Assembly: GCA_003454835.1 (NCBI GenBank) | Contig: DMTA01000494.1 | Coordinates: 1-21,427 of the forward strand | DNA from: Achromobacter sp. | GTDB lineage: Bacteria > Pseudomonadota > Gammaproteobacteria > Burkholderiales > Burkholderiaceae_B | DNA length: 21,427 nt | Reading direction: 5' to 3' | Translations under genes and position numbers: made by a program | In this document: positions 6,638 through 15,452 of the stretch, in pieces | How positions within the stretch are numbered: position 1 is the stretch's first letter | How the letters are laid out: every line of letters starts with the position of its first letter | The notes under the pieces: generated by a model | Seen by the model: only the letters and a program-made list of their open reading frames with translations | What the model was told of the DNA's origin: nothing | The model's database searches: none

Positions 6638-7321
6638 CTACAAGTCGGGATACGTGCCCACGATCTCCAGCACGCCGTTGATGACGAACTGCACGCCCAT
6701 GCAGACCAGCAAAAAGCCCATGACGCGCGAGATGGCTTCGACGCCGCTCTTGCCGATCACAGCGACGATGCGGCCCGCAAAATGCAGGCAGATCCAGAAC
6801 AGCAGCCCCAGCAACGAAAACACGATGACCGGGGCAACGGCGACCACCCATTGCGCGTAGTCCGGCGCAATGGCCGAATCGACCGACGACGCGCCGCTGA
6901 TGATCATTGCGATCGTGCCGGGCCCCGCCGTGCCCGGCAATGCCAGCGGCACGAAGGCGATGTTAGGGCTTTGGCGCTCGAGCGCGTCGGCCGTGGCCTC
7001 GGCTTCCAGCGCGCGCGGCTGATCCGACGGAAACAGCATGCTGAAGCCGATGCTGACCACGATAAGCCCGCCTGCAATGCGCAGCCCGGGGATGGAAATG
7101 CCGAAGGTGTGCATCAGCAGCGCGCCGGCGTAGTACGTCACCAGCATGATCCCGACGACATAGAACGCCGCCTGGGTCACCTGCTTCTGCCGTTCCTTGA
7201 ACGGAATCTGCTGGCCGAGCGACAGCAGCAGCGTCATGGACGTCAGCGGATTGGCCAGCGGCAGCATCAGCGCCAGACCCAGGCTGACGAGCTTGCCCAG
7301 TTGAATCAGTTCATCGATCAT
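6638..7321 (-). CDS. MarC family integral membrane protein (UPF0056, NAAT-type)
   Basis: This 227-residue MarC-family inner-membrane protein has six hydrophobic segments arranged as two related halves. Family landmarks are LGLALMLPLANPLTSMTLLLSLG near the N-terminus, TFGISIPGLRIAGGLIVVSIGFSML in the middle, FVPLALPGTAGPGTIAMIISGA opening the second half, and SRVMGFLLVCMGVQFVINGV at the end. The paired Pro-rich re-entrant motifs ANPLTSM and PGTAGPGTI are diagnostic. The function of the family is not settled: E. coli MarC was once linked to multidrug resistance, and related proteins are annotated as amino-acid transporters. The ATG at 7321 (MIDELIQLGKLVS) is the only sensible start. It stands alone, with neighbours facing other ways. 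Confidence 0.93.
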   Translation of the reverse strand: MIDELIQLGKLVSLGLALMLPLANPLTSMTLLLSLGQQIPFKERQKQVTQAAFYVVGIMLVTYYAGALLMHTFGISIPGLRIAGGLIVVSIGFSMLFPSDQPRALEAEATADALERQSPNIAFVPLALPGTAGPGTIAMIISGASSVDSAIAPDYAQWVVAVAPVIVFSLLGLLFWICLHFAGRIVAVIGKSGVEAISRVMGFLLVCMGVQFVINGVLEIVGTYPDL

Positions 7322-7586
7322 GACCGCTCGCTAGAGTGTGCGCGCCGTCTACTCTACCTCACGCGGCCTTGCAGCTCAGCCCGCGGGCAACGGCTGACCC
7401 GCCCGATCCCGAACGCCGGCCCCCATTGGCCACCCCGCGGCCAACCCATTCAGCATCGGCCCAGCTAATCATCAGCATCCATTAAACTGATGCAATTCTC
7501 GCGGCGGGCCGTGCTGCCTAGCATACAAGCGCCCGCTGCCCGCGGCCCAGCCGCGGCGCATTGCCATAGCCACCCGGAGTTTTCCC

Positions 7587-8390
7587 TTGAGCGACATCTA
7601 TCAATTCAGCCGCGGAACCGCCCCGCTGCTGATCTCCATTCCCCACCTTGGCAGCCTGATTCCCGACGCGCAGCGTCCGCACATGACGGACGTTGCCCTG
7701 CAATCGGGCGACACCGACTGGCATCTGGACACCCTGTATCAGTTCGCCCAGGCGCTGGGTGCGTCCGTCCTGGGCGCGCGCTATTCGCGTTATGTGGTCG
7801 ACCTGAACCGCCCGCCCAATGACGAAAGCCTGTATCCCGGCCAGACCAAGACCGGGCTGTGCCCCACTCAGGCATTTCGCGGCGATGCGCTGTACCAGAA
7901 TGACGCCGTGCTGACCGACGCGGAACGCGCCCAGCGCCTGAACGCTTACTGGAAGCCGTATCACGCCAAGTTGCGCGAAGAAATCGACCGCATCAAGGCC
8001 GAGCACGGCACGGTGCTGTTGTGGGAAGCGCACTCGATCGCCAGCGTCCTGCCGCGCCTCTTCGAGGGCAAGCTGCCCGACCTGAACATCGGCACGTCCG
8101 ACGGCGCTTCCTGCGCGCCCGACATCCTGGCCACCGTGCATGAACAGTTGAACGGCTGCAAGCATTACACCTGGGCCGTCAACGGCCGTTTCAAGGGCGG
8201 CTACATCACGCGCCACTACGGTTGGCCGGCCGACAACGTCCACGCCATCCAGCTCGAGATGTGCCAGTCCACGTACATGGACGAAACCTACCCGTACGGC
8301 TATCGCCCCGACCTGGCCGACAAGGTCATTCCTGTGGTCGAAGGCATGGTGACCGCCGCGCTGCGCCAGACCACCGCGCGGCAGCGCTAA
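7587..8390 (+). CDS. hutG: N-formylglutamate deformylase
   Basis: This 267-residue N-formylglutamate amidohydrolase releases formate and glutamate from N-formylglutamate, the last step of the five-step histidine-utilisation pathway, in the cytoplasm. Family signatures are LLISIPHLGSLIP, SGDTDWHLDTLY, SRYVVDLNRPPND, TVLLWEAHSIAS, GGYITRHYGWP and VHAIQLEMCQSTYMDE. The likely zinc ligands are in the IPH, DTDWH and EAH motifs. The start is a TTG at 7587 (MSDIYQFSRGTAPLL), supported by GGAG at 7576-7579, 7 bases upstream. No other hut gene lies in the window; the next gene downstream, 32 bases away, is a LysR regulator in the same direction. Annotators sometimes use hutG for the unrelated formiminoglutamase; this sequence is the deformylase type. 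Confidence 0.94.
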   Translation: MSDIYQFSRGTAPLLISIPHLGSLIPDAQRPHMTDVALQSGDTDWHLDTLYQFAQALGASVLGARYSRYVVDLNRPPNDESLYPGQTKTGLCPTQAFRGDALYQNDAVLTDAERAQRLNAYWKPYHAKLREEIDRIKAEHGTVLLWEAHSIASVLPRLFEGKLPDLNIGTSDGASCAPDILATVHEQLNGCKHYTWAVNGRFKGGYITRHYGWPADNVHAIQLEMCQSTYMDETYPYGYRPDLADKVIPVVEGMVTAALRQTTARQR

Positions 8391-8422
8391 GCCCTGTCAA
8401 CACGCCGCCGGACGCCCACGCC

Positions 8423-9436
8423 ATGAACCGCTTTTCCTTCAGCAGCACGGAAAACTATCCGGAATGGAGCCTGCTTCTGACCTGGGTGGCGGTGGTGGAA
8501 GCGGCGTCGGTCTCGGGCGCGGCGCGGCTGCTGGGATTCTCGCAGGCGGCGGTGTCGCAGCGGATCAAGCAGCTGGAAGCCGCCATGTCGACCGAACTGC
8601 TGGACCGCAGCACCCGCCCCGCCCGGCCCACGCCGGCGGGTGAGCTGCTGTTCGAACACGCCGCACGCCTGCTGGCGCAGGCCGGCGACATGACGGAAAG
8701 CGTGCGCAACCTCAGCCGGGCCAAGCGCAACATCGTGCGCTTTGGCTGCGTGGACTCGTTTGCGGGCACGTTGGGGCCGACGCTGATCCACGGCCTGTCC
8801 GGCGCGTCGCGCCAGATCCGGCTGTGGTCGGGCATCACGCCCGTGCTGGACAAGCAGCTTGAAGACCGGCAGCTGGATCTCGTCGTCACCACCAGCGCGT
8901 CGACGGGCAAGCCCTCCATCCGTAAATACAGCCTGTTCAGCGAGCCCTATGTGCTGATCGTTCCGCGTTCGATGAACATGGACCGGATCGACACGCTCAA
9001 GGAACTGGGCCAGCGCGCCCAGTTCATCCGCTACAGCGCGCGCTCTTTCATCGGCGCCGAGATCGACCGGCTGGTCGAGTCGCACGGCGTGATGATCGAA
9101 CGCACCTACGAATTCGACAACACCGACCCGCTGCTCAGCCTGGTCACGGCGGGGCTGGGGTTCGGCATCAGCACGCCGCTGTGCATCTGGCAGTCGCGCC
9201 ATTTCCTGGACCAGTTGCGCGTGCTGCCGCTGGCGCCCTTTCTGGGCGCGGCGCGGGCCGACGATCCGGCCCTGTCGCGCACGCTGTATCTAGCCGCGCG
9301 CCAGCAGGAGGTCGGCAAGCTGCCTGCCGAGGCGCGGGACGTGATCCTGATGGCGATGGAGCGCCTGATCCAGAAGGAACTGGCCCCGGCGCTCGGGCTG
9401 CCGCCGGCCACGCTGTGGCGCAGCCTGCGGCGTTGA
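8423..9436 (+). CDS. LysR-family transcriptional regulator
   Basis: This 337-residue LysR-type regulator has the N-terminal winged helix-turn-helix at about residues 15-75 (VVEAASVSGAARLLGFSQAA, then VSQRIKQLEAAM and the wing). A linker helix follows, then the periplasmic-binding-protein-like effector domain (from about residue 105, beginning VRFGCVDSFAGT). A C-terminal extension (about 25 residues, ALGLPPATLWRSLRR) is slightly longer than typical. The ATG at 8423 follows hutG by only 32 bases in the same direction, so they are probably co-transcribed. That makes it a candidate regulator of hutG or of a wider histidine or formylglutamate pathway, with N-formylglutamate or a pathway intermediate as a possible effector; this is inference from position only. 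It converges on etfA. Confidence 0.92.
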   Translation: MNRFSFSSTENYPEWSLLLTWVAVVEAASVSGAARLLGFSQAAVSQRIKQLEAAMSTELLDRSTRPARPTPAGELLFEHAARLLAQAGDMTESVRNLSRAKRNIVRFGCVDSFAGTLGPTLIHGLSGASRQIRLWSGITPVLDKQLEDRQLDLVVTTSASTGKPSIRKYSLFSEPYVLIVPRSMNMDRIDTLKELGQRAQFIRYSARSFIGAEIDRLVESHGVMIERTYEFDNTDPLLSLVTAGLGFGISTPLCIWQSRHFLDQLRVLPLAPFLGAARADDPALSRTLYLAARQQEVGKLPAEARDVILMAMERLIQKELAPALGLPPATLWRSLRR

Positions 9437-9491
9437 CGTAATGCCCGAGGCGCCTGGAACGCGGACTTCGGCCGTGAAGGGCTGCCTGCGG

Positions 9492-9545
9492 CGTCAGTGA
9501 GCCATACGGGGTTAGTGAGCCATACGGCGTTAGCGAGCCCTGCGG
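9492..9545. repeat. Three 18-bp tandem repeats between LysR gene and etfA
   Basis: Units start at 9492 (CGTCAGTGAGCCATACGG), 9510 (GGTTAGTGAGCCATACGG) and 9528 (CGTTAGCGAGCCCTGCGG). A GC hairpin, GCGGCG (9542-9547) and CGCCGC (9552-9557), follows immediately before the etfA stop codon and may serve as a weak terminator for the convergent genes. Confidence 0.85.
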
Positions 9546-9561
9546 CGCCAACGCCGCGTCA

Positions 9562-10494
9562 TTACGGCAGCGACGCCGTCAGCGCCGGCACAGCCTCGAA
9601 CAGATCGCCCACCAGCCCGTAATCCGCCACGCCGAAGATCGGCGCGTCCCCGTCCTTGTTGATGGCGACGATGACCTTGGAATCCTTCATGCCCGCCAGA
9701 TGCTGGATCGCGCCGGAGATCCCGACGGCCACGTACAGTTCCGGCGCAACGATCTTGCCGGTCTGGCCGACCTGCATGTCGTTGGGCACGAAGCCGGCAT
9801 CGACTGCGGCACGGGAGGCACCAACAGCCGCGCCGAGCTTGTCGGCCAGCGAGTACAGGTGCTTGAAGTTGTCGCCATTCTGCATGCCACGACCGCCGGA
9901 AACGACGATCTTGGCAGCGGTCAGCTCGGGACGATCCGACTTGGCCAGCTCTTCGCCAACGAAAGCCGACTTGCCGGCATCGCCAGCGCCTGAGATCTGC
10001 TCGACCGCAGCCGAACCGCCGGTGGCATTCACGGCATCGAAGCCGGTGGCACGCACGGTGATGACCTTGATGGCAGCGCTGGACTGCACGGTAGCGATGG
10101 CGTTACCGGCATAGATCGGGCGCTTGAAGGTATCGGCGCTTTCCACGGCGATGATCTCGGAGATCTGATCGACATCCAGTTGAGCAGCAACGCGCGGTAG
10201 GAAGTTCTTGCCGTTGGTGGTCGCTGCAGCCAGCACGTGGCTGTAGTTCTTCGCCAGGTCGGCGATCAGCGGCGCGACGTTTTCCGGCAGCTGATTGGCG
10301 TAAGCCGCGTCGTCAGCGACCAGTCCCTTGGCCACGCCTTCGATCTGCGCGGCTGCTTCACCGATGGCACCGCAGCCACTGCCGGCTACCAGTACGTGGA
10401 TGTCGCCACCGATGGCCTGGGCGGCGGCAACGGTGTTCAGAGTAGCGGCCGCGAGGACGGCATTATTGTGTTCAGCGATAACCAGGATAGTCAT
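9562..10494 (-). CDS. etfA: Electron transfer flavoprotein, alpha subunit
   Basis: This 310-residue EtfA/FixB forms the FAD-binding heterodimer with EtfB that collects electrons from acyl-CoA and related dehydrogenases and passes them to ETF:ubiquinone oxidoreductase. The N-terminal domain ([11 protein letters not shown] to about 185) has the usual alpha/beta fold. The C-terminal FAD domain shows [14 protein letters not shown] (198-210), [26 protein letters not shown] (226-251), [12 protein letters not shown] (258-269) and VIVAINKD. The ATG abuts the etfB stop codon with no bases between, so the two are translationally coupled. The final residues (VPALTASLP) and the very GC-rich last about 200 bases differ in feel from the rest, which reads like a Pseudomonas EtfA; see the junction finding. 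Confidence 0.97.
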   Translation of the reverse strand: MTILVIAEHNNAVLAAATLNTVAAAQAIGGDIHVLVAGSGCGAIGEAAAQIEGVAKGLVADDAAYANQLPENVAPLIADLAKNYSHVLAAATTNGKNFLPRVAAQLDVDQISEIIAVESADTFKRPIYAGNAIATVQSSAAIKVITVRATGFDAVNATGGSAAVEQISGAGDAGKSAFVGEELAKSDRPELTAAKIVVSGGRGMQNGDNFKHLYSLADKLGAAVGASRAAVDAGFVPNDMQVGQTGKIVAPELYVAVGISGAIQHLAGMKDSKVIVAINKDGDAPIFGVADYGLVGDLFEAVPALTASLP

Positions 10495-11244
10495 TTAGAT
10501 TACCTTCGCCTCGTTCTTCAGTTTCTCGACCAGTTCAGCCACGGACTTGACCTTGATACCGGCGCTGCGAGCAGCCGGCGCTTCGACTTTCAGGGTCTTA
10601 ACGGTCGACGTGGTGGTGACACCCAGTGCATCCGGAGTCAGCGTTTCCAGCGGCTTTTTCTTGGCCTTCATGATGTTCGGCAGCGACGCGTAGCGCGGCT
10701 CGTTCAGACGCAGGTCGGTGGTGACGATCGCCGGCAGGCTGAGCGCGACGGTCTGCAGGCCGCCGTCGATTTCGCGGGTCACGTTGACCTTGTCGCCAGC
10801 CACTTCCACCTTGGAGGCGAAAGTGCCCTGGGCATAGCCGGTCAGCGCGCCGAGCATCTGCCCGGTCTGGTTGTTGTCGCTGTCGATCGCCTGCTTGCCG
10901 AGAATGACCAGCTGCGGCTGCTCCTTGTCGACCACGGCCTTGAGCAGCTTGGCGACCGCCAGGGAGTTCAGTTCATCGCTGGACTCGACCAGCACGGCGC
11001 GGTCGGCGCCCAGCGCCAGCGCGGTGCGCAGCTGCTCCTGGGCAGCGGTCGGACCGATGGAGACGACAACGATTTCGCTCGCCACGCCCTTCTCTTTCAG
11101 GCGTACGGCTTCTTCCACGGCAATTTCGCAGAAGGGGTTCATCGACATCTTGACGTTGGCGAGGTCAACGCCCGAATTGTCCGCCTTGACGCGAACCTTG
11201 ACGTTGTAATCGACCACTCGTTTGACAGCTACAAGAACCTTCAT
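10495..11244 (-). CDS. etfB: Electron transfer flavoprotein, beta subunit
   Basis: This 249-residue EtfB/FixA is the partner of EtfA and holds the structural AMP. Landmarks are [19 protein letters not shown] at the N-terminus, the family signature [19 protein letters not shown] (35-53), GADRAVLVE, and [14 protein letters not shown] (117-130), which contributes to nucleotide binding. [12 protein letters not shown] and a C-terminal helix used for docking to EtfA follow. The start at 11244 is the first Met of the conserved sequence and has GAGGA a few bases upstream (complement of 11249-11253). The longer open frame to 11454 has no family support and runs through the promoter region. The gene is first in an etfBA operon transcribed away from etfD. 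Confidence 0.97.
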   Translation of the reverse strand: MKVLVAVKRVVDYNVKVRVKADNSGVDLANVKMSMNPFCEIAVEEAVRLKEKGVASEIVVVSIGPTAAQEQLRTALALGADRAVLVESSDELNSLAVAKLLKAVVDKEQPQLVILGKQAIDSDNNQTGQMLGALTGYAQGTFASKVEVAGDKVNVTREIDGGLQTVALSLPAIVTTDLRLNEPRYASLPNIMKAKKKPLETLTPDALGVTTTSTVKTLKVEAPAARSAGIKVKSVAELVEKLKNEAKVI

Positions 11245-11423
11245 GGATTCCTCGTTACTCTCCGGTGAATAGAATTCCGCCGAGGCGAACCGAGCCTTGC
11301 TCGTGGCTTGGGTTTTGATAGCCGCTGCCCTGTTCGGCGAGTGCAAACCGTCCGTATCTTGACCGCAGGCCGCGGACGGGGTCAACAACGCATATGACCC
11401 GTCATAACGACGCGGTTCGGGCG

Positions 11424-11450
11424 ATTCTAACAGGCTTCCAGAAAATTCAA
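11424..11450 (-). promoter_or_regulatory. Possible promoter of etfBA
   Basis: On the minus strand TTGAAT (complement of 11445-11450) and TAGAAT (complement of 11424-11429) are separated by 15 bases, shorter than ideal. The transcript would have a leader of about 170 bases. The -35 region overlaps the PsrA-like operator. Confidence 0.4.
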
Positions 11451-11461
11451 ACAAACGTTTG
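11448..11461. promoter_or_regulatory. PsrA-like operator, CAAAC-N4-GTTTG
   Basis: CAAAC (11448-11452), four bases, GTTTG (11457-11461) exactly fits the published PsrA consensus G/CAAAC-N2-4-GTTTG/C. A perfect 12-bp palindrome ACAAACGTTTGT (11451-11462) overlaps it. It sits against the -35 boxes of both divergent promoters. PsrA is a TetR-family, fatty-acid-responsive regulator in Pseudomonas. Binding here is inferred. Confidence 0.6.
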
Positions 11462-11463
11462 TA

Positions 11464-11492
11464 TTGGACCGATTCGAGCGTCTATATATAAT
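11464..11492 (+). promoter_or_regulatory. Sigma70 promoter of etfD
   Basis: TTGGAC (11464-11469), 17-base spacer, TATAAT (11487-11492): a near-consensus promoter facing etfD, whose ATG is 83 bases beyond the -10 box. Confidence 0.75.
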
Positions 11493-11574
11493 GCGCCGGC
11501 CCGGCTCGGTCAGGGACCGATCACAGCCCTCCACCACTTATATAACAACCAAGCCCTGAGTAGGAGAAAGCCCA

Positions 11575-13230
11575 ATGGAACGCGAATACATGGAATTCGA
11601 CGTTGTCATCGTCGGCGCCGGCCCTGCAGGCCTATCCGCAGCCTGCCGCCTGAAGCAGAAAGCCGCCGACGCTGGTCAGGAAATCAGTGTATGCGTCGTT
11701 GAGAAAGGCTCCGAAGTAGGCGCCCATATTCTATCCGGCGCAGTCTTCGAGCCGCGCGCACTGAATGAGCTGTTCCCTGACTGGAAAGAGCTCGGCGCCC
11801 CGCTCAATACGCCGGTCAAGCGTGACGACATCTACCTGCTCAAGACGGCCGAAGCCGCCAGCAAGCTGCCCAATGCACTGGTCCCCAAGACCATGCACAA
11901 CGAAGGCAACTACATCATTTCCCTCGGCAACCTGTGCCGCTGGCTGGCCCAGCAGGCCGAGAACCTGGGTGTCGAGATCTACCCGGGCTTCGCCGCTCAG
12001 GAAGCGCTGATCGACGAGAATGGCATCGTGCGCGGTATCGTCACCGGTGACCTTGGCGTCGACCGCGAAGGCAATCCGAAGGAAGGCATGTACACGCCAG
12101 GCATGGAGCTGCGAGCCAAGTACACGCTGTTCGCCGAAGGCTGCCGCGGTCATATCGGCAAGCAGCTAATCAACCGCTTCCAGCTCAACGCCAACGTCGA
12201 CCCGCAGCACTACGCCATCGGCATCAAGGAACTGTGGGACATCGACCCGGCCAAGCATGAGCAGGGTCTGGTCGTGCACACCGCGGGCTGGCCGTTGAAC
12301 GACGAAAACACTGGCGGTTCCTTCCTTTATCACCTGGAAAACAATCAGGTGGTCGTCGGCCTGATCGTCGACCTGTCGTACAGCAACCCGTATCTGTCGC
12401 CGTTCGACGAATTCCAGCGCTACAAGCACCATCCGGTGATCAAGCAGTATCTGGAAGGCGGCAAGCGCGTTTCCTATGGCGCACGTGCGATCGCCAAGGG
12501 CGGCATCAACTGCCTGCCGAAAATGGTATTCAACGGCGGTGCACTGATCGGCTGCGACGCCGGCACCCTGAACTTCGCCAAGATCAAGGGCAGCCACACG
12601 GCGATGAAGTCCGGCATGCTGGCTGCCGAAGCCGCTGCGGACGCACTGCTGGCCGGACGCGAAGGTGGCGACGAGCTGACCGCGTACGAAGAGGGCTTCA
12701 AGTCCAGCTGGCTGTACGACGAGCTATACAAGAGCCGCAACTTCGGCGCTGCCATTCACAAGTGGGGCGCAATCAAGGGTGGCGCGTTCAACTTCATCGA
12801 TCAGAACATCTTCGGTGGCAAGATCCCCTTCACCCTGCACGACACCAAGCCGGACTACGCCTGCCTCAAGACGGCTGCAGAGTCGAAGAAAATCGACTAC
12901 CCCAAGCCGGACGGCAAGCTGAGCTTCGACAAGCTCTCCTCGGTATTCCTCTCCAACACCAACCATGAGGAAGAGCAACCGGTTCACCTGAAGCTGACCG
13001 ATCCGAGCATTCCGATCGAGAAGAACCTGCCGATGTACGACGAGCCGGCCCAGCGCTATTGCCCGGCAGGCGTCTACGAAGTCGTCAGCAACGACGATGG
13101 CAGCAAGCGCTTCCAGATCAACGCGCAGAACTGCGTGCACTGCAAGACCTGCGACATCAAGGACCCGGCGCAGAACATCACCTGGGTCGCGCCCGAAGGT
13201 ACCGGCGGGCCGAACTACCCCAACATGTAA
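11575..13230 (+). CDS. etfD: Electron transfer flavoprotein:ubiquinone oxidoreductase
   Basis: This 551-residue ETF-QO is the membrane-associated FAD and 4Fe-4S enzyme that takes electrons from reduced EtfAB and reduces ubiquinone, linking fatty-acid and amino-acid oxidation to the respiratory chain. The FAD-binding Rossmann motif is at residues 11-20 (VIVGAGPAGL), followed by VVEKGSEVGAHILSGAV. The substrate-domain segment ARAIAKGGINCLPKMVFNGG and GALIGCDAGTLNFAKIKGSHTAMKSGM are typical. The four cluster cysteines are all present: C496 (RYCPAGVYE) and C520, C523 and C526 (NCVHCKTCDIKDP). The ATG at 11575 has AGGAG at 11562-11566. Length is normal. The gene is divergent from etfBA, as I remember in Pseudomonas, and ends at a bidirectional terminator. 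Confidence 0.98.
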   Translation: MEREYMEFDVVIVGAGPAGLSAACRLKQKAADAGQEISVCVVEKGSEVGAHILSGAVFEPRALNELFPDWKELGAPLNTPVKRDDIYLLKTAEAASKLPNALVPKTMHNEGNYIISLGNLCRWLAQQAENLGVEIYPGFAAQEALIDENGIVRGIVTGDLGVDREGNPKEGMYTPGMELRAKYTLFAEGCRGHIGKQLINRFQLNANVDPQHYAIGIKELWDIDPAKHEQGLVVHTAGWPLNDENTGGSFLYHLENNQVVVGLIVDLSYSNPYLSPFDEFQRYKHHPVIKQYLEGGKRVSYGARAIAKGGINCLPKMVFNGGALIGCDAGTLNFAKIKGSHTAMKSGMLAAEAAADALLAGREGGDELTAYEEGFKSSWLYDELYKSRNFGAAIHKWGAIKGGAFNFIDQNIFGGKIPFTLHDTKPDYACLKTAAESKKIDYPKPDGKLSFDKLSSVFLSNTNHEEEQPVHLKLTDPSIPIEKNLPMYDEPAQRYCPAGVYEVVSNDDGSKRFQINAQNCVHCKTCDIKDPAQNITWVAPEGTGGPNYPNM

Positions 13231-13237
13231 GACCAGC

Positions 13238-13265
13238 AAAAAAGGCTCCCTCGGGAGCCTTTTTC
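13238..13265. terminator. Bidirectional intrinsic terminator between etfD and the DUF1285 gene
   Basis: GGCTCC (13244-13249), loop CTCG, GGAGCC (13254-13259), flanked by six A on the left and five T on the right. It can therefore end etfD transcripts and, on the other strand, the convergent DUF1285 gene. Confidence 0.92.
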
Positions 13266-13293
13266 GATCATGGGTAACGAAACAGCCGGCGCA

Positions 13294-13863
13294 CTACTCA
13301 GCGGCGCCAATCGGGAAGAACGTCCCGCCACTCCACACACCGAAGTAATCCTTGCCATCTACCTTGCCGGGCACCGCCAGCTCCACAAGCTCATAAAACA
13401 CATTGCGATGGATCAGTGCCTCGAGGTTGGCACGCACATGCACATATGGCGCCGGCTCCTGCGTTTGCGGGTCGGTGACAACGCGCAAAGGGTGCTCTTC
13501 ACCAGCTTCGACCTCGTCCTCGACATTGGTGATAAAGCGCAGGCTTTGCGTCTCACCCTCGCCACTGACTTCCAGCCGGACCGCAACGAAAGGCGCATCT
13601 TCGACCTGGATACCGACCTTCTCTACCGGTGTCACCAGGAAGTAGTCGTCGCCGTCGCGGCGAATCACCGTGGAAAACAAACGCACCATTGCCGGCCGCC
13701 CGATCGGCGAACCCTGATAGTGCCAGGTCCCGTCGCGCGCGATGCGCATGTCCAGATCGCCACAGAACGGAGGGTTCCACAGATGCACCGGCGGCATCCC
13801 TTTCTTCTTCCCGCCAGCGGACAGCTGCGCAAGCAGATCCCCAGCCTTGCCTGTATCGGTCAT
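13294..13863 (-). CDS. DUF1285 family protein
   Basis: This 189-residue soluble protein is recognised as DUF1285 (PF06938) from [40 protein letters not shown], followed by [29 protein letters not shown] beta strands and the ending [14 protein letters not shown]. Structures of family members exist and show a beta-rich fold with repeated motifs; biochemical function is unknown, with signalling suggested. The ATG at 13863 is chosen because a GAGGAGG ribosome-binding site lies 5 bases upstream; the open frame beyond it has no support. It lies 55 bases downstream of the DUF4823 lipoprotein gene on the same strand, so the two may share a transcript, and it ends against the bidirectional terminator. 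Confidence 0.9.
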   Translation of the reverse strand: MTDTGKAGDLLAQLSAGGKKKGMPPVHLWNPPFCGDLDMRIARDGTWHYQGSPIGRPAMVRLFSTVIRRDGDDYFLVTPVEKVGIQVEDAPFVAVRLEVSGEGETQSLRFITNVEDEVEAGEEHPLRVVTDPQTQEPAPYVHVRANLEALIHRNVFYELVELAVPGKVDGKDYFGVWSGGTFFPIGAAE

Positions 13864-13918
13864 TCGGTCCTCCTCGATTGAATGAGGTAATCGCCTGTTC
13901 CCGATACTGCCACATCGC

Positions 13919-14533
13919 TCAACGTGACAGGCCCAACAACCGACGAGCATAGTCCTGCAGTGGCGGACGCAAGAGTTGCTCCGGCTTTGCATCGTAGATG
14001 CCGAGCACGCCGCCACGATTACGAATGCGAGCGGTATCGACCAGATAGCGAGTTCCGGTCTCCACCAGCATCAACTGCACCACGCCGGAATCGACACCAA
14101 GGCGATCCAGTGCGCGCTGATCGTTCAGCTCGTCGAAACTGCCGATGCGATCATCAGCCGCGGCAAACCGCAGATACAGCAGATAATGCGCGCCCATTGC
14201 CGACGCTTCGGCCATTGCCTCCTCAAGCCCGAGCGGGCCACGGGCTCGACGAACCATTGGGAAGTACTCGACAAACCCGCTGAAGGCCTCTTCGGCCACG
14301 ACGTTCGGCCGCGGGTATGCGTCTCCGGGCGGCACGAAATGTCCCTGCGCGATATAGATGAATGAGTCCGCCTGCAGGCGCCAGGAGTTTGAACGACGGG
14401 TTTCGCTATGATCCAGAATTCCGGCATCGCGAAGGTGATAACGGGTACCCTCCGCCATGTCGCTGACCTTCATGCAGCCAGAAAGCAAGAGCAATGCAAG
14501 CAAGCCTGGCACTGCCAGTAACAGAAATCGCAT
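13919..14533 (-). CDS. DUF4823-type lipoprotein
   Basis: This 204-residue putative lipoprotein starts [25 protein letters not shown]: a signal peptide with lipobox LLSG-C, so the mature protein would begin at Cys and be lipid-anchored in the envelope. The mature part resembles the DUF4823 family found in Pseudomonas, with [31 protein letters not shown], an [18 protein letters not shown] strand-helix unit and a [19 protein letters not shown] strand pair. Its function is unknown. The ATG at 14533 is preferred over the GTG at 14542 because AGGTGAG lies a few bases before the ATG. No aspartate follows the Cys (Met is at +2), which favours the outer membrane. Confidence 0.88.
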   Translation of the reverse strand: MRFLLLAVPGLLALLLLSGCMKVSDMAEGTRYHLRDAGILDHSETRRSNSWRLQADSFIYIAQGHFVPPGDAYPRPNVVAEEAFSGFVEYFPMVRRARGPLGLEEAMAEASAMGAHYLLYLRFAAADDRIGSFDELNDQRALDRLGVDSGVVQLMLVETGTRYLVDTARIRNRGGVLGIYDAKPEQLLRPPLQDYARRLLGLSR

Positions 14534-14662
14534 GAAACTCACCTCATAGGACGACGACGAAAAACCGACGATTCGACAGCCAATGCAGCATCCACGCCAC
14601 TTCCAGCACCGAGGCGAGCCGGTTCAGCTGGATGCTCTCGACTCCCCGCTCGAACGAGGCGG

Positions 14663-15439
14663 CTACAGCCCTCGCTGCCACTCCTGACGCAACGGAGCGT
14701 TACGCGGGTCTTCGATGGCCTCACGTACCCGACGCAGCAGGCCAGGCTTATCGGCACCCAAAATGCCTTTAAGCACCAGATAATTGGACGCGTGATCGCT
14801 GCGAAAAACCGTATCGGTCAGCTGCAGATCCTCCAGCAACCACTCCAGTTCGCGAAACAGATCGGCCGGCACCAGCGGCTCGAAATCCTCGAAGGTTTGC
14901 CGAAAACGCGCTTCACCCTGCGGAAAACTGACCACCAGCGTGGACAGAAACTCGGGCTGCGCTGCATTCATCAGCCGCGCCGAATTGCGTGCGTGCTGGC
15001 GACTCAGTTGGCGACCGCCAAGCCCGCTGAGAATCATCACCGAGCGTGCGATGCCCGCCGCCCCCAGCTTATCCAGCGCGCTGAGCGTCGATTCATAGGT
15101 CTCCCCCTTGTTGACCAGCGCCAGCACCTCATCGTCGCCGGACTCGGCACCGACATAGGCCATGCCGAGCCCCGCATCCGCCAGTTCCTGCAGCTCGGCA
15201 ACCGACTTCTTGCGCAGGTTGCGTGGCAGGCAATAGCTCGAGACACGTTGAACTTCGGGCAGGCACTGGCGGATCTGTTCAAGGATTCTCAACAGCCGGT
15301 GGGTCGGCAACACCAAGGCGTCACCATCGGCGAGGAATACGCGTTGCACGATCAACTGCTCGCCGCAACGACGGATCTCGTCGAGAACCTCCGCCTCATC
15401 GCGAGCACGAAACTTCTTCTGCGGCGAGGTATACATCAA
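14663..15439 (-). pseudogene. Radical SAM protein, 5'-truncated
   Basis: The 258 codons encode the C-terminal part of a radical SAM protein of the type whose N-terminus normally ends in ...CTFCDMYTSPQKKFRAR. Here recognisable sequence begins exactly at MYTSPQKKFRARDEAEVL, so the CxxxCxxC motif that binds the 4Fe-4S cluster is missing, along with about 35-45 residues before it. Downstream elements are intact: VFLADGDALVL, YCLPRNLRKKSVAELQELADAGLG, MAYVGAESGDDEVLALVNKGETYE and a normal C-terminus. The triplet before the ATG is TTG and a stop lies ten codons further upstream, so no alternative start restores the motif. The break at about 15437 marks an insertion, deletion or assembly join. Without the cluster the product cannot be an active radical SAM enzyme. 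Confidence 0.85.
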
Positions 15440-15452
15440 CGGCGAAGCTAGC

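Noticed and set aside
10237..11268. 343-codon plus-strand open frame opposite etfBA
   Set aside because: Antisense to two well-identified ETF subunit genes; no domain recognised.
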